Source of the DNA: Citrus sinensis | Taxonomy: Eukaryota; Streptophyta; Magnoliopsida; Sapindales; Rutaceae | Direction of reading: 5' to 3' | Length of the DNA: 64,000 nt | Assembly: GCF_022201045.2 (NCBI RefSeq) | Contig: NC_068564.1 | Location: 2,480,001 to 2,544,000, forward strand | Shown: positions 12,949 through 27,284 of the stretch, one piece after another | Numbering within the stretch: the first letter of the stretch is position 1 | Layout of the letters: each line of letters begins with the position of its first letter | The notes under the pieces: model-generated | The model's database searches: none | What the model was told of the DNA's origin: nothing | The model's input: the letters and a program-made list of their open reading frames with translations, nothing else | Position numbers and translations under genes: made by a program

Positions 12949-15004
12949 AATGTTGATTTTGTTAAATTTTATGACCAAGTGATGAGTTTTGTTGTTATTG
13001 ATGATATTAGTTTTACTTTATGTGATTATCTACGATTTTATTTAATTTCAAATTGGAATTTAATTATGAGTTTATATTTGATTCAAATTGTAAATCAATT
13101 GAAAAAATGAGAGAGCTATGAAAGATGAGAAATTAATTTATTGCGAGCTTGAGAGAGAAGAAAAACATTAATTAAAAAGTGGAGGCTGCTGAGATAAACT
13201 AAGAGGATCAAATATCACCACTCTTTATAATTAGTTAGATCTCACATTTTATAAATTTGGGCATCCACATTTAAGGACTCATGCATGCATAGTAAAAATT
13301 AATACTTGATTAAATAATAGTTTTTGTTGGTTTTGATTTGAGGATGACATGATATATTAATAATTCTATAAATTTATTATGTAATAAAGTTCTAACAAAA
13401 TCTTATTTTTCATAGTACCCAAATTAATTTTAATTTGAAACTAAATACAATGATATGTCTATTATTTTCTTTCTTGTACAAGTATAATACTTTATGTATT
13501 TCATTAGTTATTGTTGTATTATATGTGCTATGTTAAGATAAATAAGAGAGATATTGGCTTGATATATTGCCTCTAGAAAGTCTTTTTTGATGAGTTATTA
13601 TATAATCATGATCCGGCCAAAGAATCAATCAACTGATTCACTATTCACTCAAACAAGATCAAATCAGACAGATTTCTTTCAAATCAGACATATTTCTTTA
13701 ATTAGACTACATTTATACATCATAAAAATCCCTATTATGAACGTGATATCATCTTTATAAATTAATAATTTTTAATTTATCAATATATTAGTATTCGCTA
13801 AATTAATAGATTTTGTTTTGTGGTCCCAAAATTATTAATTTATCAAATTTCTACTATAAATCTAATAAAGACCTACATTTTTATTTAGCTTTTAACGTAT
13901 ACCACTCACATTTTTACCTGCTTATTATAGTTATAGCTACTTAGTGATTCTATTCTACAGTGCATCTCAATCCCAAAACATATCATTCATTATCCAAAAG
14001 TTTGTGAAACCATTTCCTACTTTGCCCAATTTAAATAACATATCTATCCCTATATACTGTATTTTGTATTGGAATAAGCTCCGCTTTGCTGACCTGCAAT
14101 TATCGTACGGAAACGTTGACAAACTCATTAAAGCATATTTATTTATAAAGTTATATGTGTATGAGTATGACAAATGGTGATGCATGCAATAGCTAGTTGT
14201 TTGACTTGGTTCATTGTGAATTGCAAGTTTCCTGTCACCGCGCAGTCGCGTGCTTCATCTGATCACTTCAGCACAACCAAACAATCATTTTCTTTTAGTA
14301 TATTATTACTCACTCGTTTTTTTTTTTTTGGGTTTTTTTTTTTTTTCAACGTGTGATGATATGGTTTGCACTTTGCACACAATTAATTGGACCCCGGGAA
14401 ATTCCACTTTTATGCCTATCTCTTTCTTATCCTCTTTTTGAGTCTTTGATTCTTGACAATCGATATTGTGCATGCGACTGATCAACCGAAACCACCGTTT
14501 CAAGAAGCAACTGTTGTGCTTTCTTAATTGAGCAAGAAAACGAGCAACGCATTTCTTGGAATACATTAGTTTTATAATTTTTATCATTGTGATGATGATA
14601 GATGAGTTCCTCATGACTATTGTGATGATGATAGATGAGTTCCTCATGACTCACAACGTTTTCAAGTTGAGTAATTGTAGAGCCACAACCATATTATACA
14701 AATAAGCTGGGTACGTCTACTATGCATCGCCTCTTACTTTATTTTTTATTACACACCCAAATTGTCATTGTCGACGCCCAAAATTTTACAATAGTATAAT
14801 ACAATACATCATAAGCTGAGCAATAAGAATGAAAATTATAATAGTAATTATATAATACATCTTAATGCCAAGGGTTAAGAACAAAAATTTGAAGAAAAAG
14901 ATTGTTAGCAACCGAGAACTTCGAATTTAAAAACTCTTCAACAGAATTCTCAAAAAAAAAAAAAAAAAAACTCTTCAACAGAGACTGGGTCTGGGTGTGC
15001 GAAG
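12949..15004. other. Intergenic with local repeats
   Basis: AT-rich spacer without a recognisable gene. It contains a 33-bp tandem duplication (14586-14651), T-rich tracts near 14320-14346, and a poly-A run near 14951-14970 lying between two copies of aaactcttcaacagag-like sequence. Confidence 0.4.
14586..14651. repeat. 33-bp tandem duplication (two units)
   Basis: Units 14586-14618 and 14619-14651 are identical; each begins attgtgatgatgatagatga. The exact identity indicates a recent event. Confidence 0.95.
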
Positions 15005-15177
15005 CTTGGAGCAAGGCCGAACTCAATGATTGTTCAATTGATTATAAAATAATTTTTAAATAGTTTATTTAGTTAACTGTGTTCAACAGGGAGATAATTA
15101 GAAGATGCAATTTAGACCTTCCATTTGTTTCCTTGGAGCAAGGCCGAACTCAATGATTGTTCAATTGATTATAAAAT
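15005..15177. repeat. 46-bp direct repeat pair
   Basis: The same 46 bp (beginning cttggagcaaggccgaactc) occurs at 15005-15050 and 15132-15177, separated by 81 bp. It abuts the coding-like fragment at 15188. Confidence 0.95.
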
Positions 15178-15187
15178 GGCCAATTGC

Positions 15188-15471
15188 TCAGCTTGTAGCA
15201 AAGAGTATGCCCTTTGAACCCGATAATGCTTTATGAGGAGCTCTGCTTGGCGGTTTATTCAAAATTGATTCCAGAGAATTTGAAATTCCTAATTCAAAAA
15301 ATAAATATCGAGTATGAGAATGAGATCCTGCACATAAAGGAACATTAACCTGCCTGAACAAGCTTCTCTGTCCCGGTACAAATTGACGGGCACCATCCAA
15401 AAATTTACCACTACGCAATTCAAGTTTCACCCACCATAAGGCATCAATAAAACCAGCACATGTGATTTTCT
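15188..15471 (-). pseudogene. Unidentified coding-like exon fragment
   Basis: On the minus strand a frame of about 94 codons runs from an acceptor-like site (ttaatcag, ending at 15472) to a stop at 15188. It begins KKITCAGFIDALWWVKLELR and later contains FVPGQRSLFRQVNVPLCAG. The composition is protein-like rather than random, but I do not recognise the family. No convincing upstream exon was found between it and CFIm25 (stop at 15938). It may be a captured or truncated terminal exon. It could also be part of the CFIm25 3' flank by chance. Confidence 0.35.
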
Positions 15472-15937
15472 TCTGATTAACTACTAGTCATACAGAAATG
15501 TTACAATGAGCAACAAGCTCATACAGGTTACAGTAGCAGCATGATCAGCTCTGCCAGGAAAATTTTGCAAAGAGATCAAGCCTCCACAATCTGTCAAATC
15601 CCACAATGGTGACACCTTTCAACATTCTGACATGATGTCAGCAAACATTATGTGGCTATAAAAACTTGAACACAGACCAATATCGATTCACAAACTCAAG
15701 CATAGCACATAATAAATAAAATAGTACTAAATGAACAAACATAGATTAGTTTGTCACAATGTCAAATGCGTCAGTCTTCCGCATAAATTGGGAAATCCAC
15801 CCTAACCAACTCAAAAGTTTGTCATGAAGTACCATCAGGTATCAGCACAAGGAATCGACGCACCATATATTCTTGGTAAAGCTCTAAGAATCTAAGTAGT
15901 ATCATCCAGGAGTGTGCTCTTGAAATCCATGCTAAAG

Positions 15938-18687
<2,750 letters not shown>

Positions 18688-18745
18688 TTATGTTATTTTA
18701 TATTATTATTCAGTTGCTTCTACTCTCACGGCCGATCATTCTAGC

Positions 18746-19745
18746 TGGGGTGGGCAAAACCGAACCGGTTCGGTTTGGTTTTTTTCGGTTCGATTTTTTT
18801 ATTTAAAAAAAATCAAATATAGAAATACTGAACCGAATGTTCTGTTTTCGGATCAAACTTTAAAACATCATAACAGGGCGAGCGAAAGTTGATATTCGCT
18901 CCAATGAAACTAAGTTATCTTTGTCATTCGAAGAGTTCAACACATTCTGATTTTTTTTTCGTTTTCGAGTTGCAGGTCCTTCTCCTTCCGCCGAGACGGC
19001 CCTCTTTTTTTGTTTTGTTTGTTCACCGTGGCACGAAATCATGAAGAAGCTGGAATAACTCAGAAAGAGAAGAGAGTGGCGCCTAGCCGTTGAAAGCCTT
19101 ACTTGATCGAACAATCCCAAATTCATTTATTTCAACTACATCAAACGATCTTTCAAATTGGTCAAGACTCTCTGATAATATCATTTGAGTCTCTCTCTTT
19201 TATAACATTTTAGTGTGACCAATATTTAAAAAATATTTGCATATAGAAATTCTATTATAACCTAATATGTTTTGAAATTTTTTCAAAAAGGGCATTGACC
19301 AAAAGTCAGCAAGGCGAGATAACATTATGACCCCTATGTTTTTGATAAGTTATATTATGGCACATAAACTTATTTTATTTTATTTACGTTTTGAGGCAAA
19401 AGTTTTGATATTAAAAATAGTGATGATGATAATAAAAACTATTCAATTTAGTCTAAGATTTTGCATTTTTTTTTCGTATACAAATTTGTAAATTATTTTT
19501 TTTTGTTGATTATACATTGATTATAATAGGCCTTGTGTTGAAGTTAAGATGAATGGAAAAACTAATTTGTTAATCTGATCCATTAAGTAAACTGTTACCA
19601 AAAACCTAAAATCGAATTGAACCGAAGTATCGGTTCCGGTTCAGTTTTTATTTTCTCTAAAAATTGAACGGATTTTTTGAATTTAGGATCCGAACCGAAC
19701 CAAAACCAAAAATTTATCCCGAAACTGAACCGATGCCCACCCCTA
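18746..19745. mobile_element. Non-autonomous hAT element, 1.0 kb
   Basis: A 1,000-bp insertion flanked by the exact 8-bp TSD attctagc (18738-18745 and 19746-19753). Ends are tggggtgggcaaaaccg and, complemented from the right, taggggtgggcatcgg. Both subterminal regions are packed with GAACCG/CGGTTC motifs, as expected for transposase-binding repeats. No transposase is encoded. The middle (about 18880-19130) has different composition and may be captured sequence. Confidence 0.9.
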
Positions 19746-19972
19746 ATTCTAGCTTTGCCATGCGGTTTTTGCTCTTCTCATTTTACATTTCCCATTAAAA
19801 TTCATTGTACTATTTCTCTCTCTCTCTCTTTTAAATATTTTTTGTGTTTTATTTGTAAGTTGTAATGAAAATTTTTATATACTATAAACATCAGTGTTAC
19901 GAGTATAAAAAATAATTTATCACCACTAAAATTTAAAAGAACTTCACAACAAGACAAAAAAATATACCATTA

Positions 19973-20262
19973 TGATAGAACTTAGGGATAAATTAGGGCC
20001 GATTTTTATTAATTAAATTAAAAGAAAGAACAATTATGAGTATAAAGAAAGAACAATTCGAGAGGTAGGTCAATCTCTCCCAAAACTCCTAATTGTTCCT
20101 AACATTAGACAAAACTCAACATAAATCATAAATGACTCTTTAATCTCTTATTTATACATGAACCTTAATTAATAAAATTACTAAACTGCTACTGCCCCTA
20201 AAATTAGTAAACTATCCATGCCCTTTATATTTGCGCCTAACATAAGTTTTATTCGCCTAACA
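19973..20262 (-). repeat. 3' LTR of the gag-only retrotransposon
   Basis: Plus-strand start tgatagaacttaggg and end cgcctaaca. It pairs with 21701-21965. Confidence 0.9.
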
Positions 20263-20304
20263 TTACTCCCCTCCCAAAAAGACACATTGTCCTTAAGGTG
20301 AAAT

Positions 20305-21690
20305 CTAGGAAATTGCTGCCTCTTCTTCCTCGGCACCTTCTCCGCCTTCCTCCTTATCACACACAGTCAAGACTTGTAGTGATTTATCCTTACATTGATG
20401 CCCTGGTGAAAATCTCTCATTGCATCGAAAACACAACCCCTTCGCCCTCTTATCCTGAATCTTTGTCTCCGTGAGGCGTTTGAAATTCACCCCCCGGTCG
20501 TGCCGCACCAACCTGATTCCTTTGGGAATCTCTTTGTAACCCCATCATTTACATTTTCTGGCCTCCCAGTTTTGTGCTTTGTAACTCTCACTGAAACCCT
20601 AAAGTATGGGTTTTCTAACCTACTAATGGAGTGCTATTTTGATATGAAAAACCAATTAAACTGCTCATATTAACTCGTTCTACTGTGTTCTTATCTTCAA
20701 TCATCGGTGCCAACTCCATTAACTCCCCTAACCCTCTCGGCCTTTGCAAGCATAGCGAGGCTCGAATTTATGGCTTCAGTCCCTTTATAAAATTCTCTTC
20801 CAATACTGCCTCTGGAATTCCCTTTAGATGCCCTGATAGCAACTCAAATTTCTCCCTATACTCCATAAATGTTATCTCCTGGATCAGAGCAAAAATTTTT
20901 TCATGCAACTCTCCCTCTTAAATGGCCTGAAATATTTCTAACAACCGATCATTAAATTCACCCCATGATCTCAATGGTTGTCATTGTTCTCGCCAGTGAA
21001 ACCACGTAAGGGCCTTTCTCTCCAAACATAACGCTGCCGCCATCAGTTTTTCCCTTTGTGAGAGTCCATTGATGGCGAAATAGCGTTCTACCCTATACAC
21101 CCATCTATAGGCATCACGCCTTAAAAAATATGCTTTTTCAGTTTTCTTACTCTAGAATTTGCCCTAAATTGAGTCTGCCCTGCCTAATTATACAGCATTG
21201 GAGGTCTCCAACCTCCCGAGTCTACTCCAGTTTCCACCAATCCCGAAGACCCAGCCCAAAATTCTCTTTGCCCAGCCGCATTCCGGTCATAACCGCTCTT
21301 TCTCTCGCTAGAAATCCTTCTTGGCCAATCGACCCCAAATCCAACCCATTCAAACCCAAATTCGCCTTGCTCGGACCTAAATCCAGCCTGCCCATGTTGT
21401 GCCTCACCCCCTAACGCCGCCAAGTTGCCCAGCCCGATTCTTGCGCCATCACCCGCCATGGGTTCTGTGCCACTTGATACTTCTTTTGCCACACCGCCAT
21501 GGCCTATCGATGCTGTCGGGAGTTGGCTTGAGGTGGAGTTCCGTCAATTTCAGCAACATGACTTCAAGGGATGAAAATTGTTGTTGAACAATATTAAATC
21601 GCTCATTAATAATGGCCTTGAGCTATCTGACCTCTGCTTTCAATTTTTTTTTTCAAGTGCGTCCACTTTCTTTACTGCCATTATCCCAAG
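20305..21690 (-). pseudogene. Degenerate retrotransposon gag
   Basis: Capsid/nucleocapsid region of a gypsy-type element. In the minus frames one sees a start-like MAVKKVDALEKK near 21680, then Retrotrans_gag-like text such as YRWVYRVERYFAINGLSQ and ALTWFHWREQ (about 21120-20970). The nucleocapsid knuckle comes at 20305-20511. At least three in-frame stops and frame changes interrupt it, so no full gag protein can be made. Confidence 0.8.
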
Positions 21691-21700
21691 ATTCTTGCTT

Positions 21701-21965
21701 TGATAGGACTTAGGGCTAATTTTTATTGATTGAATTAAAAAAAAAATCATGACCTACAATTCGAGAGGTAGGACGATCTCTCCCAAAACTATTAATTGTT
21801 CCTAACACTAGACAAAATTCAACATAAATCCTAAATGACTCCTTAATCTCTTATTTGTACCTGAACCCTAATTAATAAAATTATTAAACTGCCCCTACCC
21901 TTAAATTACTAAAATGTCCTTGCTCTTTTATATTTGCACCTAATATAAATTTTATTGGCCTGACA
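21701..21965 (-). repeat. 5' LTR of the gag-only retrotransposon
   Basis: Plus-strand start tgataggacttaggg and end ggcctgaca. It pairs with 19973-20262. Confidence 0.9.
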
Positions 21966-21974
21966 CATTATATG

Positions 21975-22606
21975 TAAGGATGACAATTTGACTCGATCTT
22001 AATTTTGGTCCGACTGGCCCGACCCTATTTTTTCAAGGTTTGACCCGAATATTCGGATTTCGGGTTGGGTTTGAGCCAAAATTTTTAGGCCTGATCAAAT
22101 TTCAAGTTAGGTCGAATCGGCTAAGCCCAACCCAAACTTATATTTAAAAAAAAAAACAAAATGGTTGTGGAATTGAATTGTGTGTGAAATAAATGGTTTT
22201 GGTGTTGAATCGTGTGTTTTAAATTTAATTGCATTGTGTGTTTTTAATGTTGGATTGTAAAATTGAATCGTAAAAAATCATTACTATTAATTTGGTTGTT
22301 TTGTGAATTATTTTGTAATTAATTGTTGCATATTTTGCCTATTGTGTTGTGAATTATTTTATGTAACTATTTAGAAAAATCATTTCTTTCATTTTATATT
22401 CATGGTATTATAACTAGAAAGAGAACAAAAATTGTAAAGTAACATGAATGAAATTGAGATATGGTCATAAAATTACATGATATTGACAAAATAGAACTCA
22501 GCCCCAATCGGGTCTGGCCCGACCCAAAGCACAAATAATAGGGCTTTCCTTAGGGTCAGGCTTGTAATTTCATTGGTGGGGTTGGGCTCGGGCTTAGCCA
22601 TTCCTA
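21975..22606. mobile_element. Non-autonomous hAT element, 0.63 kb
   Basis: A 632-bp element flanked by the exact 8-bp TSD attatatg (21967-21974 and 22607-22614). Ends are taaggatgacaatttg and, complemented, taggaatggctaagcc. Subterminal regions repeat CCCGACC-type motifs. Non-coding. Its left TSD overlaps the right TSD of the adjacent LTR element. Confidence 0.9.
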
Positions 22607-23285
22607 ATTATATGTGGGATTTTCCTAAGCTACATTTGTTGTAACTTACAGTTCAACTAAAACATGCAAAAACAAATAACATGAGAGGTGAGTCGAATGC
22701 GCCAGTGTGTGGTTTTTCCATTATTTTAGCTGGAATGTAAATTACAACAAATGGAACCTTATATGCGAACTTTTTATCTTTTGTATTTTTTATACTATGT
22801 TTTGTTTTGTTCTCCATACATATAGTATTATACTATTATAAATATTTTATTTTCCAATTTTTATTAAAAAAATCGATTTTAATCATATTTGGATTGTGAA
22901 ACTTATTACATGTTGATATTGTTCATGATCTTTCGTATGATAGAATAACATGACAAGCCGACAAGGTGAGATTTTAAAGCAACATTGTAGTTTTCAGAAA
23001 ATTTAAGCATCATCACGTGTATCATTAACTTGACAACATTCAAAATCATTACAAAATTCATTGAATTTTTTCTTTTTCATGAGAAATCATGTATTGGCTC
23101 AAAACGTATATATTTCTTAGTTATTATTATTTTTAACTTTAATTGAAATTAAAACTGGTTAATGATTTTATCTCGTTTTCTTTTAGTGCGTAAATTATCA
23201 GGATAAAATTAGAAATTGGGACTTCGTTCTGGCAAAAAAAAAAAAAAAAAGAACCTCTTTTTGTTGGGTCAAGTTAGGGGAAAAA
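22607..23285. other. Intergenic, no gene seen
   Basis: AT-rich spacer. A 17-bp poly-A run near 23235-23251 could mark the tail of an old retroposon, but no body was recognised. Confidence 0.35.
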
Positions 23286-23451
23286 GATTCTCTCCTGATC
23301 TGATTCCTTCTGAGCTTGTCAAGATCTCATACCATGTGTCTTTTAATGGTAGTGTATGGGTAAGATTCAACTTCTTTTATTTTTTTATTTATTAACTACC
23401 AATCAATAATTGACTTATTTACTCATAATATGATCAGATCATGAGAGAATC
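23286..23451. mobile_element. Short MITE, copy A
   Basis: About 170 bp with 20-bp terminal inverted repeats: gattctctcctgatctgatt on the left and, complemented, gattctctcatgatctgatc on the right. A related copy with the same interior (strings such as gtgtcttttaatggtagt and tatttatta) lies at 62847-63022. TSD not resolved. Confidence 0.75.
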
Positions 23452-23460
23452 CTGATCCCA

Positions 23461-24027
23461 AATTAGGTTGGTGCCTACCAACCTGCGTAAGTGCAGGATG
23501 TGCGGATTGAATTGAGTTGGAGTTATTAATGGTTCTTTCGACAAAATTCATTTATGTCACTACAAAATTCAACTTAATTTCAGCATCATGGCGTTATGCA
23601 TTTTCGAGTTTTCTCTACGGCTCTTATAGTGGGTCGCAATAAATTTTTTTAGAGTCATGCATTTGACAAGAATAAATGCTTGGACAAAGAGGAAATTTCT
23701 GCTCATTAAGTGTATATAATCTACTTTTCTTGATCCTTTATATTGCCGAAAAAACTTATAAGTTTAACGCCAGCTACTAGGGAAAAAAATAGTAAGATAA
23801 TCAATAAAATTAACTCTTAATGTCAAAAGAATTTGATGGGTCTCAAAATATAAGAGTGGTTTTTTTGAATATTTTTCTGTAAATGACGTATATAGGGTTT
23901 AACTCATGTTTTCCTTTGTTTAACGAGGAGAAATTTAATGGTACATTATGACATAAAATCTCTAATATATAGTAGATTTTCTATACATTAAAAGATCTTT
24001 CAAGGGAAAAAAAATGACAATAAGTTA
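23461..24027. other. Intergenic, no gene seen
   Basis: AT-rich spacer between a MITE and a SINE, with no recognised coding or element signals. Confidence 0.35.
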
Positions 24028-24043
24028 AAGAACGTACATTATT

Positions 24044-24230
24044 ACCAAATGGTTGTAGCTCAGTTGGCAGCGCAGCCTGAGTTTGTGGAAAGAGCTTTCG
24101 AGTTCGATTTCCACTAAACAAACTATTTAGGAGGGGTAAAGAGTCTTAACTGTGACTACACTCCGAATCCGAATTAGTCAAGGCCCAATGCGGTCGAGGG
24201 ACACCGAATGGTTTACAAAAAAAAAAAAAA
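24044..24230 (+). mobile_element. tRNA-derived SINE
   Basis: A 187-bp retroposon with a 16-bp exact TSD aagaacgtacattatt (24028-24043 and 24231-24246). Box A-like sequence is tagctcagttggcagcgc (from 24056) and box B-like is agttcgatttcc (near 24101). A tRNA-unrelated body and a poly-A tail (about 24217-24230) follow. The long TSD and intact tail indicate a fairly recent LINE-driven insertion. Confidence 0.92.
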
Positions 24231-24386
24231 AAGAACGTACATTATTCTTTCTCTTTCATAAAGACGAAAATTATATTCTTTTCATTTAGAGTTGTTTATC
24301 AAACGGTACTCATCAACTTTCATTTGATTACACTCAAACAAACATATAGACTAACATTTGTAAACTTCGAGTGATTTCCTTGAAAC

Positions 24387-24579
24387 AATAGTGCTATACA
24401 TCCCAAATTTTTTATCCAAAAAAGTTATTCCAAATGATGTGTCATTAATTGAGTGATTGATAATTCTTTACAAGATTCAAATGAATTAATTGTATTATCT
24501 CACCAACCAATTGATAAATGACACATCATTTGAGATAACTTTTTGGGATAAAAAATTTAAGATGTGTAGCATTACTCTT
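24387..24579. mobile_element. 193-bp MITE, Mutator-like
   Basis: Inverted repeats of about 75 bp per arm: left begins aatagtgctatacatccc; the right end, complemented, reads aagagtaatgctacacatc. Both continue through aaattttttatcc and aaatgatgtgtcatt. Imperfect 9-bp flanks ccttgaaac/ccttaaaat fit a degraded Mutator-type TSD. The DNA could fold into a long hairpin. Confidence 0.75.
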
Positions 24580-24714
24580 CCTTAAAATGACACTAGTCGA
24601 AAAATGGACAACAGTTTACGAAAAGCGGTAAAAGTAAATGATTATTTTAACTTCTACTTTTTTGCTACTAGCCGATAGAAAAATAGTGTGATTGGTAGTA
24701 TTTAATTCACAATA

Positions 24715-24715
<1 letters not shown>

Positions 24716-24748
<33 letters not shown>
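24716..24748. repeat. (CT)n microsatellite
   Basis: About 16 CT units, interrupted only at the ends. Confidence 0.9.
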
Positions 24749-24840
24749 AAATAAAAAAGTACTTTTCTGTAATCCAAGCTTACGAGGATGCTCAAGCTAC
24801 TTATGTTAAGCCTATTGAAATTCCATTAGTAAGCACATAA

Positions 24841-25374
24841 GAAAGATGGTCTTCTCCAGATAAAAATTGGTTTAAGCTGAATTCAGATGCAGCAATCAAT
24901 GAGGCTGACGGTTTAGCCGGACTTGGAGTTGTAATTAGAAATTCGAAGGGAGAATTTATGACTGCTTCAAATTATAGAAGACGCTTCTTCGGTGATATTG
25001 AACTTGCGGAAGCTAGTGCAATATTGGAAGGTATCAAATTGGCAGAGGATTTGGGGCTTACCCCACTAGTGGGTGCAAGAGATATGCAGTAATCAAGGTA
25101 TCAATTAATGTCATTAGGCTCATGTCAAGGAAAATTAATAGCAATTTAGAAATTGATTGGGTTATATCTGAAATCAGTGCTTTTATTTGTAAGAAAAGTT
25201 TGTTTGCCGTGAAACATATTCTAAGATCTTATAACTCAGTAGCTCATAAAGTTGTTAAAATGACTCTTGGTCAATCAGAGTCTTGTATATGGGTGCAAGA
25301 GACCCCTCCTAACATTGCATTCCTCTTGTAATGTTTTAATATAATGAAGCAAATTTTAATGTAAAAAAAAAAAA
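24841..25374 (+). pseudogene. LINE-type RNase H fragment with poly-A tail
   Basis: Reads as an RNase H-like (RVT_3) domain of plant non-LTR elements: RWSSPDKNWFKLNSDAAINE, then GLGVVIRNSKGEF and ELAEASAILEGIKLAEDLGL. The catalytic Asp (NSDAA) and Glu (AEASAILEG) are present. Near 25078 the frame shifts and the domain continues in another frame (25122-25331) to its usual C-terminal region. A poly-A tail follows at 25363-25374. It is 5'-truncated, with no reverse transcriptase upstream, and is inactive. A TSD was not found. It could alternatively be a captured host RNase H-like gene, but the A tail favours a LINE. Confidence 0.75.
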
Positions 25375-25813
25375 CACTTATGATCATACATATATTTATA
25401 TATCTTGATCAGAAGATGATTTAATTTTATCGCGGGGCTTCAGGTAGATAATAACAAATTAACAGTAGAAATGAGATTGAGAGGGGTCAAATGTTAGATA
25501 CAGAGTGGGTATCCACAGTGTACCAATTTTGCAGTACTAAGACATTGCGAGTACATATGTTTTGCGACACAATAGTGCACGGAGCAGTAATTATTGCAGC
25601 AGCAGCTCAAAATGAAAGATAAATTCCAAATAAATATAATAAATCAAAACTTCCATGCTATTCTCCATTTTTGTTTCCGGAGAAGTACGTGGATGTCGCA
25701 CATCATGGAACACAAAATCATCATAGACAAAACATATAATAGCTATGATAACAACAGTGAGAAAGAATCAGAAAACAAAAAAGCAAGGCAGCAAAATCAT
25801 AGGATTATATTAA

Positions 25814-26560
25814 GGGAATTTTTCTCAGCATCATTTTTGTTTTGTCATACATATATTCAATCACCATCAAATTTTAAAATATTCTCTACACCACCTTTGT
25901 TTGTAAACTTATATCAATCAACTACTTTGACACTAATAAAGTTAGTATCTATTAAAAAATTTAAATAAAATGATCATTTTTACGCTGAATGGATTAAAAG
26001 ATCATTTTATCATTCAAAATTTTAAAAAAATTATAATTATAATAATACCCCTAAATTTGATAAAATAAATAATTCTCAAAACCCAATATGTTAATTTTTT
26101 GTAATTATAATTTTTAAATGATATTATTATTTTGGTAACTAATTAAGACAATGAAAATTGTTTGATAATTGTAATTGTATGATTGATAACTTTTATTAGT
26201 TTGAGATACCTCTAAAAAAAAGAAAAAGAAAAATATTTAAGATGAGTATTACACATTTTTTAGGTCAAAAGGATTTTAAAAAATCAACCATATTTTATCA
26301 GTTAATTAAATGGGACTCACACACCCATTTTTTAATAATATTAAATGGTAATTATAATTCGTTTTATTTTTTAAAATTTTGTAAGATAAAATGATCTTTT
26401 TAATTCATTTAGGGGTAAAATATTCATTTTATTTAATTTTTTTAACAAATTTTTATTAGTGTCAAAGTAGTTGATTGATATAAGTTTATAAACAAAAATG
26501 GTGTAAAAAAACATTTCAAAATTTTATAGTGATTAAATGTGTATATGACCATAAGAGGAT
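25814..26560. mobile_element. Long-TIR MITE, copy 1 (related to 52087-52832)
   Basis: About 750 bp, non-coding. The arm from about 25840 to 25970 (tatatcaatcaactactttg, gacactaataaag) recurs complemented at about 26400-26550. The left end gggaatttttctcagcatc aligns with the end of the better-preserved copy at 52087. The right terminus is degraded, so the end coordinate is approximate and no TSD is claimed. Confidence 0.7.
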
Positions 26561-27284
26561 CACCAAAAGACTCTTTTAATTTAACTCTTCAAATACTTAT
26601 TTGCTTACCTATATGGCAAATAGAAGAGTGAAAAAATTAGTAATCTCTCAAAAGACTTTTCAAATAAAAGTAAGTTTATATTATTTTAATCAAAAACTTT
26701 TTTTCTCCACCAAAATAATATCAATTATAACACATCTCTTTCTTTAAGAATGAGAAGATAAAAAATAATATAATACTAACAAATTGAAGATTTCAAATGA
26801 CATTATCCTCCTCTCTCTTTAAATATTAAAGAGAGTGAGCATGATAATCTCATTTGAATAATCTTATTTAAAAAAAATTGAAATATTTTTTATTTATATG
26901 CGTCTTAAAATGATAAGTAAAATTTTATTTAAATAACATGAAGCTATAATTTCCCTTATCTAGAAAGAAATCATAATAAAAGCCTCGAGAACCAAAGATA
27001 CAAAAAACTAAGCAGCGAACACAACAAGAAAAATAAAGGTATGTGTGTCAGATCAGTCCATCTGCTTTCATAAAACAAAGAAATATCTGTGAGTTAGCTC
27101 TTGGCACTTCCCATACAGAGCATTTACAACGTGACCTCAGTATATCTTCCTCCTTTACTCCCCACTACCTTAATAAGCATTTTTTTAAAGCTTCATCTGT
27201 GATTGATAATATCTCATACCATATTCAGATTGTATCCGAATAAAAAAATAATGACTAACGAGAGAGAGCTAGCTAGCTACCATT
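26561..27284. other. Intergenic, RUP downstream region
   Basis: AT-rich spacer that includes the RUP 3' flank. No other gene seen. Confidence 0.4.

Larger units (their letters stand above)
19973..21965 (-). mobile_element. Gag-only Ty3/gypsy-type LTR retrotransposon
   Basis: A complete 1,993-bp element with a 5-bp TSD catta (19968-19972 and 21966-21970). LTRs lie at 19973-20262 and 21701-21965, about 265-290 bp, with TG/CA ends and clear sequence similarity. The interior is on the minus strand: gag-like sequence runs from about 21690 down to 20305 and ends with a zinc knuckle (CFRCNERFSPGHQC). A purine-rich tract (gggaggggag) directly precedes the 3' LTR. There is no protease, RT, RNase H or integrase, so it must have moved by help from another element. 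The LTRs differ by scattered changes and short indels, so it is not very recent. No convincing tRNA-Met primer site was found. Confidence 0.9.
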
